Shown: positions 8,873 to 19,282, numbered from the stretch's first letter. The stretch: DNA of 64,000 nucleotides from Candidatus Limnocylindrales bacterium (GCA_035559535.1 DATMBG010000036.1:104747-168746); one strand, 5' to 3'. The notes: generated from the sequence alone by a model not told the origin. Program-made: numbers and translations.

Positions 8873-9847
8873 TTAATAGGCTGCCAGCTTCTCCAGCGCT
8901 TCGACAATATCCTCCACCTGAGGTAAGAAGAAGTTCTCTAAAGGGGGACTATAAGGCACGGGGGTATCAATGGAAGCTACCCGCAGAACGGGTCCATCGA
9001 GATATTCAAAGGCCTCCTCGGAGATAATCGCGGCAAGCTCAGCTCCAAATCCACCGGTTTTGGTATCTTCATGGACGATCACAACCTTATTGGTTTTTTT
9101 GATGGATTCTAAAAGCGTTTCCTTATCCAGGGGAATGAGCGTTCTTAGATCTACAACCTCCACACTGACCCCTTTTTCGGCCATTTTCTCTGCCGCTTCC
9201 AGGGACTTATGGAGGGTTCCCCCGTAGGTTAAAAGGGTGATATGATGGCCCCGTCTTTTTATATCGGCTTTTCCCAAAGGCACTATATAATCTTCATCGG
9301 GAATGGTTCCTTTAATTCTTCGATAAAGGAATTTATGCTCAAAATACAGCACCGGGTTATTATCCCGGATGGAAGCCTTAAGCAGACCTTTGGCATCATA
9401 AGGAGTAGCCGGAGCCACTACTTTTAGACCGGGAACATGGGTAAACCAGGCTTCTGGATTTTGAGAATGGAAGGGGCCTGCATTCATTCCTCCCCCGGAA
9501 GGACATCGAATCACAATAGGGACTTTAGCCCCCCACCGGTAATGGGCTTTAGCTGCCCAGTTTACAATGGGATCAAAGCAACAGGAGATAAAATCTGCAA
9601 ACTGCATCTCGGCGACCGGCCGCATACCCATCAAAGCAGCTCCAATAGAGGCTCCCACAATGGCCCCTTCGGATAAAGGGGTATCGATAACCCGTTCTTC
9701 TCCAAACTCTTCCAGTAAGCCGGCGGTTACTTTAAAGGCCCCCCCATAAACACCGATGTCTTCCCCCAATAGGAACACATCTTTATCCCGAGCCATCTCT
9801 TCTCGAAGGGCTTCACGAATAGCTTCTAAATAGGTAACCTCTCTCAT
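8873..9847 (-). CDS. pdhB: 2-oxoacid dehydrogenase E1 component, beta subunit
   Basis: This 324-residue chain pairs with E1alpha to make the heterotetrameric E1. Typical features are YLEAIREALREEM, LLGEDIGVYGGAFKVT, the GASIGAALMGMRPVAEMQFADFI segment, the IRCPSGGGMNAGPFHSQ region with its active-site His, and the C-terminal DTPVPYSPPLE. A GGAGG ribosome-binding site lies 12 bases ahead of the ATG. It follows trpB by 23 bp, so trpB, E1beta, E1alpha and E2 may be one transcript. Confidence 0.92.
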   Translation of the reverse strand: MREVTYLEAIREALREEMARDKDVFLLGEDIGVYGGAFKVTAGLLEEFGEERVIDTPLSEGAIVGASIGAALMGMRPVAEMQFADFISCCFDPIVNWAAKAHYRWGAKVPIVIRCPSGGGMNAGPFHSQNPEAWFTHVPGLKVVAPATPYDAKGLLKASIRDNNPVLYFEHKFLYRRIKGTIPDEDYIVPLGKADIKRRGHHITLLTYGGTLHKSLEAAEKMAEKGVSVEVVDLRTLIPLDKETLLESIKKTNKVVIVHEDTKTGGFGAELAAIISEEAFEYLDGPVLRVASIDTPVPYSPPLENFFLPQVEDIVEALEKLAAY

Positions 9848-9870
9848 GATTTCTAACCTCCGATTTTTCC

Positions 9871-11229
9871 TTAAAACTTCGGAAGTTTTGCTAAAGACTC
9901 CTTGATTTTTTCTTCAGGATAACTATAATCTTCTAATTTACCGTTCAAATACGCATCGTAGGCCGCCAGGTCAAAATGACCATGCCCGCATAAATTAAAA
10001 GCGATGACTTTAGCTTCTCCAGAAGCTTTACATTGTAAAGCTTCATCGATAACACAACGAATGGCATGGGCTGGCTCAGGTGCCGGTACGATACCTTCTG
10101 TTCTTGCAAATTGTAAGGCGGCCTCAAAGATAGCCTTTTGGGGATAGGCCCTGGCTTCGATCACTTTTTCATCAACCAAAAGACATAAAGTAGGCGCATC
10201 GCCGTGGTAGCGGAGTCCACCGGCATGGATCGGAGGCGGAATAAAATTAGACCCCAGGGTATACATCTTAAGGAGCGGCGTGGTTCCGGCAGTATCTCCA
10301 AAATCATAGGTATAAATCCCTTTTGTTAAGCTGGGACATGCTGTGGGCTCTACGGCAATAATTCGGGTATTCTTCCGTTCTCCACTTAACTTATCCTTTA
10401 CAAAAGGATAACTGAATCCCCCAAAATTAGAACCCCCTCCTACACAACCGATCAAGATATCCGGATATTCTCCTATCTTTTCAAATTGTTTTTTGACCTC
10501 TAAACCCACAATAGTCTGATGAAGCAGTACATGATTTAAAACACTTCCCAGGGAATATTTGGTATCCTCCCGGCTAACGGCATCCTCAATGGCTTCACTG
10601 ATAGCAATGCCTAAACTTCCCGGGGAATTGGGATCTTGCTCCAGGATCTTTTGACCTGCCCGGGTTTGGGTAGTCGGGCTTGCAAAAACCTCGGCTCCCC
10701 AGCTTTCCATCATAATTCGACGGTAAGGTTTTTGCTGATAACTCACCTTTACCATGTAAACCGTGCATTTTAAATCGAATACTTTACAGGCGAAAGCCAG
10801 GGCACTTCCCCACTGTCCGGCCCCGGTCTCGGTGGTCAAACGTTGAACTCCTTCTTTTTTGTTATAATAAGCCTGGGCAACCGCCGTGTTCGGTTTATGG
10901 CTTCCCGCAGGACTTACGCCTTCGTATTTATAATAAATCTTTGCAGGGGTATCCAGGGCTTTTTCGAGCCGATAGGCCCGATATAAAGGAGTCGGACGCC
11001 ATAACTTGTAGACATCCTGAACCTCCTCGGGAATCTCAATCCAACGCTCTGAACTGACCTCCTGTTTAATTAATTCCATGGGAAAGATAGGAGCTAAATC
11101 CTGCGGCCCAACCGGCTGACCGGTAGCGGGATGAATAGGAGGAGGAAGCGGCTTAGGCAAATCAGGTAAAATATTATACCACTGGGTCGGCATTTCTTTT
11201 TCTTCTAAAAGTATTTTGATTGTTTTCAT
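9871..11229 (-). CDS. trpB: Tryptophan synthase beta chain, TrpB2 type
   Basis: A 452-residue PLP enzyme that condenses indole (or another nucleophile) with serine. The N-terminus ([16 protein letters not shown]) and the extra length identify the TrpB2 branch, which usually does not pair with TrpA. The PLP Lys lies in [13 protein letters not shown], and [11 protein letters not shown] is the phosphate-binding loop. AAGGAGG precedes the ATG, and a sigma-70-type promoter is 40-67 bp upstream. No other trp gene is near; instead it heads the 2-oxoacid dehydrogenase genes. TrpB2 enzymes may salvage indole or act on other substrates, so its role in tryptophan synthesis is not certain. Confidence 0.93.
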   Translation of the reverse strand: MKTIKILLEEKEMPTQWYNILPDLPKPLPPPIHPATGQPVGPQDLAPIFPMELIKQEVSSERWIEIPEEVQDVYKLWRPTPLYRAYRLEKALDTPAKIYYKYEGVSPAGSHKPNTAVAQAYYNKKEGVQRLTTETGAGQWGSALAFACKVFDLKCTVYMVKVSYQQKPYRRIMMESWGAEVFASPTTQTRAGQKILEQDPNSPGSLGIAISEAIEDAVSREDTKYSLGSVLNHVLLHQTIVGLEVKKQFEKIGEYPDILIGCVGGGSNFGGFSYPFVKDKLSGERKNTRIIAVEPTACPSLTKGIYTYDFGDTAGTTPLLKMYTLGSNFIPPPIHAGGLRYHGDAPTLCLLVDEKVIEARAYPQKAIFEAALQFARTEGIVPAPEPAHAIRCVIDEALQCKASGEAKVIAFNLCGHGHFDLAAYDAYLNGKLEDYSYPEEKIKESLAKLPKF

Positions 11230-11268
11230 TTTCCCTCCTTATCCAGAATAACTGGCTCCCTTTACTTT

Positions 11269-11296
11269 ATTTTCAAACAAAACCTTTTATTGTCAA
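11269..11296 (-). promoter_or_regulatory. Sigma-70-type promoter upstream of trpB
   Basis: On the minus strand an exact TTGACA (11296-11291) is followed after 16 bases by GAAAAT (11274-11269, four of six consensus bases). The trpB start codon is 40 bases downstream. Confidence 0.45.
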
Positions 11297-11509
11297 CAAA
11301 ATTTATCACCTCTGCTGGCCAGGATGGAGATCCTAGGAGTCTCTAAAGAAGGAAAACCCAACCGGGCTTTTTAATCCAACGCTAACATGGCTATAGATCC
11401 CTTCGGGGACACAGAAAGAGTAACCAGACATAGGGCGATCGGATAGGATCACCCCTTTATCAACCCATGGATATAAGGTCTAAGATGATCAGTCTGAATG
11501 GATACCCGA

Positions 11510-12577
11510 TCAGGCGGTATTTTTCAGTTGTTCTGACTGGTAGTAAGCTATCAGAGGATCGATAATCTCGTCGAGTTCCCCGTTTAAAATTTTATCCATA
11601 TTGTGGGTCGTAAAGTTGATCCGATGATCCGTTATACGATTTTGAGGGAAATTATAGGTACGAATCCGCTCACTCCGGTCTCCACTACCGATCTGGCTTT
11701 TGCGAGACTGGGAGATTTTATCCTGTTGCTCTTGCTGGAGTTTATCCAATAACCTGGCCCGCAGGATCCGAAGTGCCTTGGCTTTGTTTTTATGCTGAGA
11801 TTTTTCATCCTGACAAGAGATGACAATTCCGGTAGGAATATGCGTGACCCGCACCGCGGAATCGGTGGTATTGACACTTTGGCCCCCTGGACCTGAAGAT
11901 CGAAACACATCGATCCGAATGTCATTGGGATCGATCTCAACCTCTATCTCATCGGCTTCGGGTAACACGGCCACCGTCGCGGTTGAGGTATGAATGCGAC
12001 CACTGGCTTCGGTAACCGGAACCCGCTGGACCCGATGCACACCGCTTTCAAATTTCAATCGGCTATAAGCCCCCTTTCCCTCAATAAGAGCTATAATTTC
12101 TTTAAACCCACCCACTTCAGAGGGACTCTGACTCATAATTTCAACCTTCCAGTTCTTACTTTCCGCATATTTGGTGTACATCCGAAAAAGGTCTGCAGCA
12201 AACAAACTCGCTTCGTCTCCCCCGGTTCCTGCCCGAATCTCCAGAAAGATATTTTTCTCATCATTGGGATCCTTGGGAAGCATCAGGATTTTTAATTGCC
12301 TTTCCAGATCCTCGCGCTTCAACTCCAGGCTCTTTAGCTCTCCTTCCGCCAACTCCCTCATCTCCCGGTCCTTTTCATTCTTGATCAATTCCCGGGCTTC
12401 CTCTATTTCCCGAAGAACCTTCTGGTACTTTCGATAGGTTTCTACAATCTCAGATAATTCCGCATGGGATTTAGCATAGCTCCTAAATTTATCCTGCTGG
12501 GCTATAATCTTGGGATCACTGAGGAGTTTCGTGAGTTCCTCATACTTTTCTTCTAGGGCTTTCAGTTTTTCAAACAT
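11510..12577 (-). CDS. prfA: Peptide chain release factor 1
   Basis: A 355-residue class I release factor that recognises UAA and UAG and triggers peptidyl-tRNA hydrolysis. The catalytic GGQ is in [18 protein letters not shown] and the conserved [17 protein letters not shown] is present; the length is that of RF1. It starts two bases after the stop of the aldolase gene upstream, so the two are co-transcribed. No PrmC methyltransferase gene follows, although that pairing is common elsewhere. Confidence 0.96.
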   Translation of the reverse strand: MFEKLKALEEKYEELTKLLSDPKIIAQQDKFRSYAKSHAELSEIVETYRKYQKVLREIEEARELIKNEKDREMRELAEGELKSLELKREDLERQLKILMLPKDPNDEKNIFLEIRAGTGGDEASLFAADLFRMYTKYAESKNWKVEIMSQSPSEVGGFKEIIALIEGKGAYSRLKFESGVHRVQRVPVTEASGRIHTSTATVAVLPEADEIEVEIDPNDIRIDVFRSSGPGGQSVNTTDSAVRVTHIPTGIVISCQDEKSQHKNKAKALRILRARLLDKLQQEQQDKISQSRKSQIGSGDRSERIRTYNFPQNRITDHRINFTTHNMDKILNGELDEIIDPLIAYYQSEQLKNTA

Positions 12578-12579
12578 AA

Positions 12580-13461
12580 TTAGATTAATTCAACCTCTCT
12601 TAACAGCTTTTTCAGATCTTCGATTTCTTCCTGATTGGGTGCTGGGAGAGGAGATCGGGGTTTACCTCCGTAATAACCAACCAGGTCCATAGCGGCTTTG
12701 AGTCCTCCAATTCCATACTTAACCGTTACCCCCTTGGCCAGAGGCGTCATCCTAAACTGCTGTTGTCGGGCCCCTTTCAGGTCTCCCTGCTGATAGAGCT
12801 CCTGAATCCGAACCATCTCATCGGGAGCCACATTGGCCACAGCTACAATTCCTCCAACTGCTCCGACACAGAGGGCCGGTAATAAGACCAGCGCAGACCC
12901 TGTAAACGTACTAAAATGAGCCGGTGCCATTCGGACGATATCACTTAACTGGGCAATATTACCCGAGCTGTCTTTAATCCCTACAATGTTGGGGTGCTGG
13001 GCAAGCCGTGCAACCAGGTCGGCTTCTAGGTTGATCCCCGTGCACTGAGGAATGTTATAAAGGAGTACTTTGGTCTTGGCTTTGTCCGCTATGGTCATGT
13101 AGTGTTTATAGAGAATTTCCGATTTGGTCAGAGCGTTTTTGTAAAAACCGGGAGATACAACCAAAACCCCATCAGCTCCAAGCTCTGCAGCCTTATTGGT
13201 TAACTCGATGGTTCCTTGAGTAGATTCTAAACCCGTTCCTACCAGTAAAACCTTCTCCTTAGGTACGACCTTTCGTGCGGTTTCGATGACCCGAAGTTTT
13301 TCCTGTTCGGTAAGATGAACCGGTTCACTGTTAGTTCCCAAAATCACATAACCGGCCAGCTTTGTCCGATTGAGCTTGGTTAAATTTTCCGCCAGTTTAT
13401 CATAGGCAACCTCGTCCTCCTTAAAGGGAGTCGGAATAGGTGGAAGTATACCTTTAAACAT
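12580..13461 (-). CDS. DHDPS/NAL-family aldolase (DapA-like)
   Basis: This 293-residue (beta/alpha)8 class I aldolase belongs to the dihydrodipicolinate synthase / N-acetylneuraminate lyase family. The Schiff-base Lys is in VGIKDSSGN and the catalytic Tyr in LLYNIP. The substrate motif, GTTGE in lysine-pathway DapA, is GTNSEP here, which leaves lysine synthesis uncertain; a 4-hydroxy-2-oxoglutarate aldolase or other 2-oxoacid lyase is equally possible. It is followed after two bases by prfA. A CCGTTG-word repeat ends close to its start codon. Confidence 0.85.
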   Translation of the reverse strand: MFKGILPPIPTPFKEDEVAYDKLAENLTKLNRTKLAGYVILGTNSEPVHLTEQEKLRVIETARKVVPKEKVLLVGTGLESTQGTIELTNKAAELGADGVLVVSPGFYKNALTKSEILYKHYMTIADKAKTKVLLYNIPQCTGINLEADLVARLAQHPNIVGIKDSSGNIAQLSDIVRMAPAHFSTFTGSALVLLPALCVGAVGGIVAVANVAPDEMVRIQELYQQGDLKGARQQQFRMTPLAKGVTVKYGIGGLKAAMDLVGYYGGKPRSPLPAPNQEEIEDLKKLLREVELI

Positions 13462-13470
13462 ATATGAGTC

Positions 13471-13510
13471 CGTTGCTATTGTCCATTGTCCGCTGTTACA
13501 GACAACTATC
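13471..13510. repeat. CCGTTGTCC-word repeat upstream of the DapA-like gene
   Basis: A degenerate copy of the words seen at 522-581 and 7725-7814, here about 10 bases upstream of the start codon of the aldolase gene. It can fold weakly on itself. Confidence 0.5.
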
Positions 13511-13737
13511 CAATGCTTAATAAAATTAATTAAAGGTACGATCTATTAAAAAATCCAGAAGATAGAGGTAATTCCAACCAGATCTGGTCACAAAGATATC
13601 CTTATTACCTGCGTTTAAGAGAAAATTTTGTCTACCCCTATTTTCTTCAGTCTCTATGGCTAAATCTTGATCTGCAGGAGGATACTAAACTAAGTTATTA
13701 CTTAATCTGTAAATATGTCAAGCAAAACTTCCAGGCT

Positions 13738-13893
13738 GTATCCGTATCAATTTAGTAGATGGAAAAAGAAACACCCCTCAATCCCCCTCCAGGGGGGACT
13801 GACGTAGGGTTGCTGCTGCTGAAGTCTCCCCTCCAGGGGGGACCGGGGGGGTTCAGACAGAAAAAGTGACGCTTACTAAATTGTTACAGTTAC
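13738..13893. mobile_element. MITE-like element, copy 1 (156 bp)
   Basis: The ends are a 15-bp terminal inverted repeat (13738-13752 and 13879-13893, 12 of 15 matching). The flanks TTCCAGGCT (13729-13737) and TTCCCGGCT (13894-13902) are a 9-bp target duplication with one mismatch. Inside is a C-rich/G-rich stem (about 13770-13800 with 13825-13850) around a loop at 13801-13824. The right half matches copy 2 at 58877-59093 almost base for base (GTTCAGACAGAAAAAGTGAC), while the loop is the exact reverse complement of the loop of copy 2. It has no coding capacity, so it must have been moved by a transposase elsewhere. Confidence 0.8.
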
Positions 13894-14151
13894 TTCCCGG
13901 CTAAGGTCATCCGGGCTGGGAGAGGAATCATCTTTTTTGCTTGAAAATCGGTGGATTTTAAGGTACTTTATTCCAGGGAATGCCCCTGGAGATCTTATAC
14001 CTAAAATAGGGCAGTCACAGAGGGCTGCCCCTACAATTTAGGCCAGGTCTTCATATCGAACTGGTAGCAGGGATAAAACCACTAGGGGTTGTTTTTTATT
14101 GGGAGATTCCTCAAACCGATTTATGCTTAAAAGAGGGAGAAATATAAAAAA

Positions 14152-16650
14152 ATGAATTTATTTGGTTGGAGCGAAGTTAAACAGCTTCAGAGAGCTATCA
14201 AAAAGAATCCTAAGGATATAGGTTTGATTCTAAAGCTGGGCTGGTTATATCTTGATGAGGGGAGATATGAGGAAGCTCGGGAACAATTTATGGCCGTCCA
14301 AAACCAGAACCCTGCTTCCTACTTTAAAGCCCAGGCCTGTCTGGGTCTGGCCATCATTGACCTGAAGAAGGGAAATATAGATACAGCGAGGGAGAACCTC
14401 GAAACCCTTCTTCAAGAATCTGCCGAATTTCCAAGAAGTGCCGAAGCCCATTTCTATTTGGGAACCATCTACGAGAAGCAACTAAGGGAAGGTAAGGGCG
14501 ACCGACCCATCGCCCAGGAGCCGGAAGTCCGGGATAAGAAACCAGAGGCAAGGGATAGGAAGCCGGAAGTAAAAGACAGGAAACCGGAAGCAAGGGATAA
14601 AGGACCAAAAACCGAAGCCTCAGCGGGGATCTCTTTACTGGAAAAGGCCGCCCGGGAATATGAAGCTGCCATTGCACAGGGAGCCCAGGAGGCAAATAGA
14701 GCCAGATATCTGCTGGGGAAGCTTTATCTGGATTACGGACAGGGGGAGAAGGCTCTCCATTACCTGGAAACCGCCCTCAAAGAGGAGAAACTCGATAAAA
14801 GCTCGGCCACCAGACTCCCCCGGGCGGAAATCTATCATATCTTAGGAACTCTCTATAAAACCCTTAAGGAGGACCTGGAAACATCCAAAAACTATCATCG
14901 CAGTGTTTTAGATCTGACTTCTCAACCGGCTTTATTGGCCTCCAGTCACAAGCAACTCGGAGATATTTATCGAGAACAGACGCTCTATCCTCTGGCCCTG
15001 GATAGCTATCAAACGGCGATTAAATACTATGGAGAAAATCGATCCAGGGAAGCCTTAGAAGCCCATGTTGGTCTGGCCGAGATGTATCTCAAGGATGGTA
15101 ACTTTAAGAAAGCTATCGAAAGTGGAGAGCGGATTTTATCCTTCGGAATTGAATTTAAAGATCTTTTAACACGAATTTATGCCCTGCTGGCTCAGGGCTA
15201 TCAACGGGTTGAGGCCTATGAGAAGGCCTTAGAGTTTCAGAAATTACATCTGGAATCGGTCACCACGCCGGAGGAGAAGATCCTCTCCTTAACTCAACTG
15301 GCCCCCCTCCAGGAGAAGCTGGGTGAGTATGAGGAAGCCATAGAAATCTATAAATCCGCCTTGAAACTCCAACCCGATCCTCAGACCGCTGCAGATATTC
15401 ATCTGGCCCTTGGGCGGATTTACCTGTTGCAGGAGAAATATAGTCCGGCCATCAAGCAACTGGAAGATTCCCTCAAACTTCAAACCGTAGATGAAAAAAA
15501 GGCCGAAGCTTACCGTCTCCTGGGAGAGTGCTTTATAAAACGGGGAGACACCAAAAAAGGTATCGAGATGTTCGGGACTGTCATGGCCCGATATAAGGAA
15601 CTGGATGTGGCCGCGGAAGTTAAAAGAGAGCTCAAAGATTTGAAAAAGGAGATTACCCAGGAGGTAAAAGCTGAGAAGTTAGAAGAAAGTGAAGCCGAGC
15701 GACTCAAAACGATTGTTGACGAGGTTCTGGATGAGAAGGGGCTTTTTGAAAGACTCAAACAAGGACTGGCCAGAACCCATCAAAATTTTATCAACAACCT
15801 GGAAGCCCTCTTAACCGGTAAAACCAGAATTGATGAGGATCTTTTGGAGCAGTTGGAAGAAGTCTTGATTCTGGCCGATTTAGGCGTCGATGCAACGCTT
15901 AAGGTTATTTCCAGTATTCAAAGTAAAGTCAAAAAGAAGGAACTTGAAGATCCGGCTCAATTGAAATCTCACCTGAAACGTGAGATTCTGGCTATTTTGA
16001 AAAATGGGGAAAAGGTAGTAGATATAAACCAGGCAACTCCTTTCGTGATCATGGTGATCGGGGTTAACGGGACAGGTAAAACCACCACCATCGGGAAGCT
16101 TGCCCATAATTTTAAAAAGGCGGGTAAACAGGTTCTTCTGGTCGCCGGAGATACGTTTCGGGCTGCAGCCATCGAACAGTTGGAAATTTGGGGCCAGCGG
16201 GCCGGATGTGAAGTCATCAAGCACGAACCGGGGGCCGATCCCTCTGCGGTGATTTACGATGCCATGCAGGCTGCCAGATCCAGAAAAGCGGATGTCGTTA
16301 TTATCGACACGGCCGGACGGCTTCACACTAAAAAGAATCTCATGGATGAGTTGAAAAAAATGAAGCGAATTGCCGGCAGAGAACTCCCCGGAGCTCCCCA
16401 TGAAGTTCTCCTGGTGTTAGATGCCACAACCGGTCAAAATGCCATCTCTCAGGCGAAACTATTCCATGAAAACATCGGACTTACAGGGCTTATTCTAACT
16501 AAGCTGGATGGAACGGCTAAAGGTGGAATCATTACAGGGATTATCAACGAACTTAAAATCCCGGTTGCTTATATCGGGGTTGGTGAGAAACTTATGGATC
16601 TTCGACCTTTTAAGGCGGAAGAATTTGTGGAAGCTTTATTTGCAGAATAA
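14152..16650 (+). CDS. ftsY: Signal recognition particle receptor FtsY with a TPR N-terminal half
   Basis: This 832-residue protein ends in a complete SRP-GTPase NG domain (about 525-832): P-loop GVNGTGKT at 637-644, [25 protein letters not shown] near 717, [10 protein letters not shown] near 782 and [12 protein letters not shown]. FtsY docks ribosome-SRP complexes at the inner membrane. Instead of the usual acidic A domain, residues 5-490 are a run of tetratricopeptide repeats (for example [37 protein letters not shown]), broken at about 111-156 by a charged low-complexity insert of repeated [10 protein letters not shown]-like units. The frame is continuous and no start codon is needed inside. 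FtsY is normally 300-500 residues, so this is a large fusion. GAGGGAGA precedes the ATG. Confidence 0.93.
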   Translation: MNLFGWSEVKQLQRAIKKNPKDIGLILKLGWLYLDEGRYEEAREQFMAVQNQNPASYFKAQACLGLAIIDLKKGNIDTARENLETLLQESAEFPRSAEAHFYLGTIYEKQLREGKGDRPIAQEPEVRDKKPEARDRKPEVKDRKPEARDKGPKTEASAGISLLEKAAREYEAAIAQGAQEANRARYLLGKLYLDYGQGEKALHYLETALKEEKLDKSSATRLPRAEIYHILGTLYKTLKEDLETSKNYHRSVLDLTSQPALLASSHKQLGDIYREQTLYPLALDSYQTAIKYYGENRSREALEAHVGLAEMYLKDGNFKKAIESGERILSFGIEFKDLLTRIYALLAQGYQRVEAYEKALEFQKLHLESVTTPEEKILSLTQLAPLQEKLGEYEEAIEIYKSALKLQPDPQTAADIHLALGRIYLLQEKYSPAIKQLEDSLKLQTVDEKKAEAYRLLGECFIKRGDTKKGIEMFGTVMARYKELDVAAEVKRELKDLKKEITQEVKAEKLEESEAERLKTIVDEVLDEKGLFERLKQGLARTHQNFINNLEALLTGKTRIDEDLLEQLEEVLILADLGVDATLKVISSIQSKVKKKELEDPAQLKSHLKREILAILKNGEKVVDINQATPFVIMVIGVNGTGKTTTIGKLAHNFKKAGKQVLLVAGDTFRAAAIEQLEIWGQRAGCEVIKHEPGADPSAVIYDAMQAARSRKADVVIIDTAGRLHTKKNLMDELKKMKRIAGRELPGAPHEVLLVLDATTGQNAISQAKLFHENIGLTGLILTKLDGTAKGGIITGIINELKIPVAYIGVGEKLMDLRPFKAEEFVEALFAE

Positions 16651-16673
16651 AATTGGATTTTTACTTCATAAAA

Positions 16674-17687
16674 ATGACAAGTAGAGTAGGTATTATTGCA
16701 AATCCCTTATCTGGAAAGGATATTCGGCGGTTGGTTGCCCATGCGACGGTTGTAGATAATGTGGAAAAGGCTAATATCCTGCGTAAGATCCTCCTGGGAC
16801 TGGATTCGATGGGTGTGGATGAGATTCTTATTATGCCGGATCAATACGGGCTGGGACATAGAGCTCTGAGTAACCTCTCGAAATTGAAAGCCACGGTCTC
16901 TTTTGTTGAAATGCCTGTAACCGGTTACCAGGAAGATACTGTAGAAGCCACCCGGATTATGCGGGAGATAGGAATCCATTGTTTGATTGTTTTGGGAGGA
17001 GATGGGACCAACCGGGCTGTTGCCAAAGAGTGTAGAGATATTCCTCTCATCCCCATATCTACAGGGACCAACAACGTCTTCCCCTATATGGTGGAAGGAA
17101 CCATTGCCGGGCTGGCCGGAGGTTGTATTGCCAGGGGGTGGGTCCCTATCGAGACCATCACCTTCCCAACCAAGAAATTAAATATTTATAAAAATAATCG
17201 ATGGATAGATCATGCCCTCATCGACGTAGTGGTTTCAAAAGATTTGTTTGTAGGGGCCAGGGCCATCTGGGATGTGAAAAGGATTTGGGAGATCATCTTA
17301 ACCCGCGGAGAACCGACCCATATCGGAATGGCCTCCATCGTAGGAGCTTTTCATCCGATTCCTGCAGACAGCGATACCGGCATCCATATAATCCTGGAAA
17401 ACAGTCAAAGCGGGAGTAAGAAGCCCCCCTCTTTACAGATCCGATCTATGATTGCTCCCGGACTGAGTGAAGTCGTGGGAATATCCGAATACAAGATCTT
17501 GAATATCGGAGATCGGATTTCCCTTCATCAAAGACCGGCCACGTTAGCCTTGGATGGGGAACGAGAGATTGAAGTTGGACCTCGGGATCGGATCGAGATA
17601 GAACTTTCAAAGGACGGTCCTCGGGTTGCGGATATCAAAAAAACCCTCCAGGAAGCCGTTGAAAAAGGGATTTTTCAGGTAAAGTAA
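16674..17687 (+). CDS. ATP-NAD kinase/AcoX-family protein
   Basis: A 337-residue protein of the AcoX branch of the NAD-kinase / diacylglycerol-kinase fold. It begins VGIIANPLSGKDIRRLVAHA and has the nucleotide-binding GGDGTNR near residue 107, followed by STGTNN. AcoX proteins are often encoded with acetoin or pyruvate dehydrogenase genes, but their reaction is not well established; NAD or a small polyol are candidates. The frame runs up to a TTG at 16653 just after ftsY, but the ATG at 16674 fits the usual beginning of the family. It lies 23 bp after ftsY. Confidence 0.82.
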   Translation: MTSRVGIIANPLSGKDIRRLVAHATVVDNVEKANILRKILLGLDSMGVDEILIMPDQYGLGHRALSNLSKLKATVSFVEMPVTGYQEDTVEATRIMREIGIHCLIVLGGDGTNRAVAKECRDIPLIPISTGTNNVFPYMVEGTIAGLAGGCIARGWVPIETITFPTKKLNIYKNNRWIDHALIDVVVSKDLFVGARAIWDVKRIWEIILTRGEPTHIGMASIVGAFHPIPADSDTGIHIILENSQSGSKKPPSLQIRSMIAPGLSEVVGISEYKILNIGDRISLHQRPATLALDGEREIEVGPRDRIEIELSKDGPRVADIKKTLQEAVEKGIFQVK

Positions 17688-17716
17688 TTTTTCAGAATCC
17701 AAAGGAAAGGACCCAG

Positions 17717-17739
17717 ATCGGCCTTCTAGGTCGATTTTT
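17717..17739 (+). terminator. Possible intrinsic terminator after the AcoX-like gene
   Basis: ATCGGCC (17717-17723) pairs with GGTCGAT (17729-17735 region) across a short loop and is followed by a TTTTT run. It overlaps the last codons of the convergent nucleotidase gene. Confidence 0.45.
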
Positions 17740-19282
17740 CTACGATTCTTCCTTCCACCTGGGGCGAAATGACCCCTTGTTTCTGAATGTATTCCTGGAG
17801 CAGATCGATCAAACGGATGTGAGTATCGTGGTAGTTTTTTCTATTCTCCAAAAAGATAATATAACCATCTCCCCCCTCCGCCAGGTAGTTGGTGGTTGAG
17901 ACCTTATACAGGCGATCCGGTACCAGCGGGGTTCCGTGTACCTTGACTTCCAGAACTCTTTTTCCCAGGGGAGCCTTAGCGTTATAGGTATAGGTCAGCC
18001 CGGAGACCTGCAGGAACCGTCCGGCTCCCTTTTCAACCTGACTCACACTGTTTTCCAGGGCTTCCCGAATGTCTGCCCCGGTGATCTGGAAGGTTACGAG
18101 GGTGTTTCCTAAAAAGGGGAATACCCGATAAAGATCTCCCAGGGTAATATCCCCTTTCTGGATAGACGCCCGAATAGCCCCTGCGTTAATGAAAGAAATA
18201 TCCGTTTGGGTATGGCTTCGTATCATGTCGGCGATGAAATTTCCCAAATTAGATTCCCGGGAACGAATCCAATCCCGCTCCCCGTTGAGTTCTACCTGGG
18301 TTTTTCCGATAACCCTTTTCAGATCCTGGTTTAACTGGTCGGAGTAAATCTTTAAAAGGTGGGCAACTTCCTCATCGGGCTGGAGAACCCGGCTGTTAAT
18401 GGGAATATTTTCGGCTTTTGCCTTTAGGATCTTTCCGTTTTCAACGACCAGGTCCAATCTACCCAGCGTTTTTCCCTGTCTATGGGTTTTAACATAAATC
18501 GTTGGGGGGTTTTCCAATTCCCTCATCGAAGCGGTTGATACCCGGGGGGTGGAGGAATCAACAGGCAGAATCCCATCGAAACCTTCGGTATGACCTCCGA
18601 TAATGACATCGATTTCCGGAACCGCCTTAGCTAAGGCAATATCATCCTCATTATCCTGGTGGGTCAGGGCAATAATAAGATCTACCCGATGACGAAGGGT
18701 CGAGACCACTTGATGGGCCAGAGGGATAGGATCCAGGACAGTAATCTGCTTAACCAGGGCAGGGTTCATGATCTCTCGAGCTTCTACCGTGGTAAGACCC
18801 AGTACCCCTACTTTCAGACCATCGAATTCTCGAATCATCCAGGGTTGCGCCAAATTAGGTGAGGAGGAGGTGGTATCTCTTCGTTGGATATTCGCACTCA
18901 GGAAAGGAAATCGGGCCAGATCCCTTAAATTTTGAAAAGCCGTAAGTCCAAAATCAAATTCATGATTTCCGACCGTTACGGCATCGTATTTCATCGAATT
19001 CATAGCCAGAACATCGGGAACTCCTTTAAAAACGGTCGACATTAAAGTCCCTATCAGAAGATCTCCGGAATTCAAGAGTAACACATTCTTTTCCTTAGCC
19101 CGAATTTCCTTAATAACGGTTGCCTGATAGGCCAGCCCTCCCATTCCATCTTCATCGGGTAAGGCAGTTCCGTGGTGCTCACTGGTATGGAGAATGGTTA
19201 AACGGGTTTCGGCTTCAAGGACGGCAGGAAAAAAGAATCTGATTAAAAGTAGAGTTATTATAAACAGGCGTTGAGTTCTCAT
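17726..19282 (-). CDS. Secreted 5'-nucleotidase / 2',3'-cyclic phosphodiesterase family protein
   Basis: A 518-residue periplasmic enzyme of the UshA/CpdB type. It begins with a signal peptide (hydrophobic core at about 6-20, cleavage near LEAET). The calcineurin-like metallophosphatase half shows ILHTSEHHG (commonly ILHTNDxHG), NSGDLLIG, AVTVGNHEFDFG and VIIGGHTE. The C-terminal substrate-binding half has NAGAIRASIQKGDIT and FPFLGNTLV plus NYLAEGGDGY. The Asn-Asp to Ser-Glu change in the first motif is unusual. Its start overlaps the stop of the RluA-type gene by four bases, so the two are translationally coupled. It probably salvages phosphate or nucleosides. Confidence 0.9.
   Translation of the reverse strand: MRTQRLFIITLLLIRFFFPAVLEAETRLTILHTSEHHGTALPDEDGMGGLAYQATVIKEIRAKEKNVLLLNSGDLLIGTLMSTVFKGVPDVLAMNSMKYDAVTVGNHEFDFGLTAFQNLRDLARFPFLSANIQRRDTTSSSPNLAQPWMIREFDGLKVGVLGLTTVEAREIMNPALVKQITVLDPIPLAHQVVSTLRHRVDLIIALTHQDNEDDIALAKAVPEIDVIIGGHTEGFDGILPVDSSTPRVSTASMRELENPPTIYVKTHRQGKTLGRLDLVVENGKILKAKAENIPINSRVLQPDEEVAHLLKIYSDQLNQDLKRVIGKTQVELNGERDWIRSRESNLGNFIADMIRSHTQTDISFINAGAIRASIQKGDITLGDLYRVFPFLGNTLVTFQITGADIREALENSVSQVEKGAGRFLQVSGLTYTYNAKAPLGKRVLEVKVHGTPLVPDRLYKVSTTNYLAEGGDGYIIFLENRKNYHDTHIRLIDLLQEYIQKQGVISPQVEGRIVEKST

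Larger units (their letters stand above)
13462..14151. other. Divergent intergenic region holding a MITE-like element and small hairpins
   Basis: This 690-bp gap between divergent genes holds the word repeat at 13471-13510, a MITE-like element at 13738-13893, a CCAGGG/CCCTGG hairpin at 13973-13988 and a GGGCAG/CTGCCC hairpin at 14009-14032 that resembles REP sequences. No gene or convincing small RNA is seen. Confidence 0.6.
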
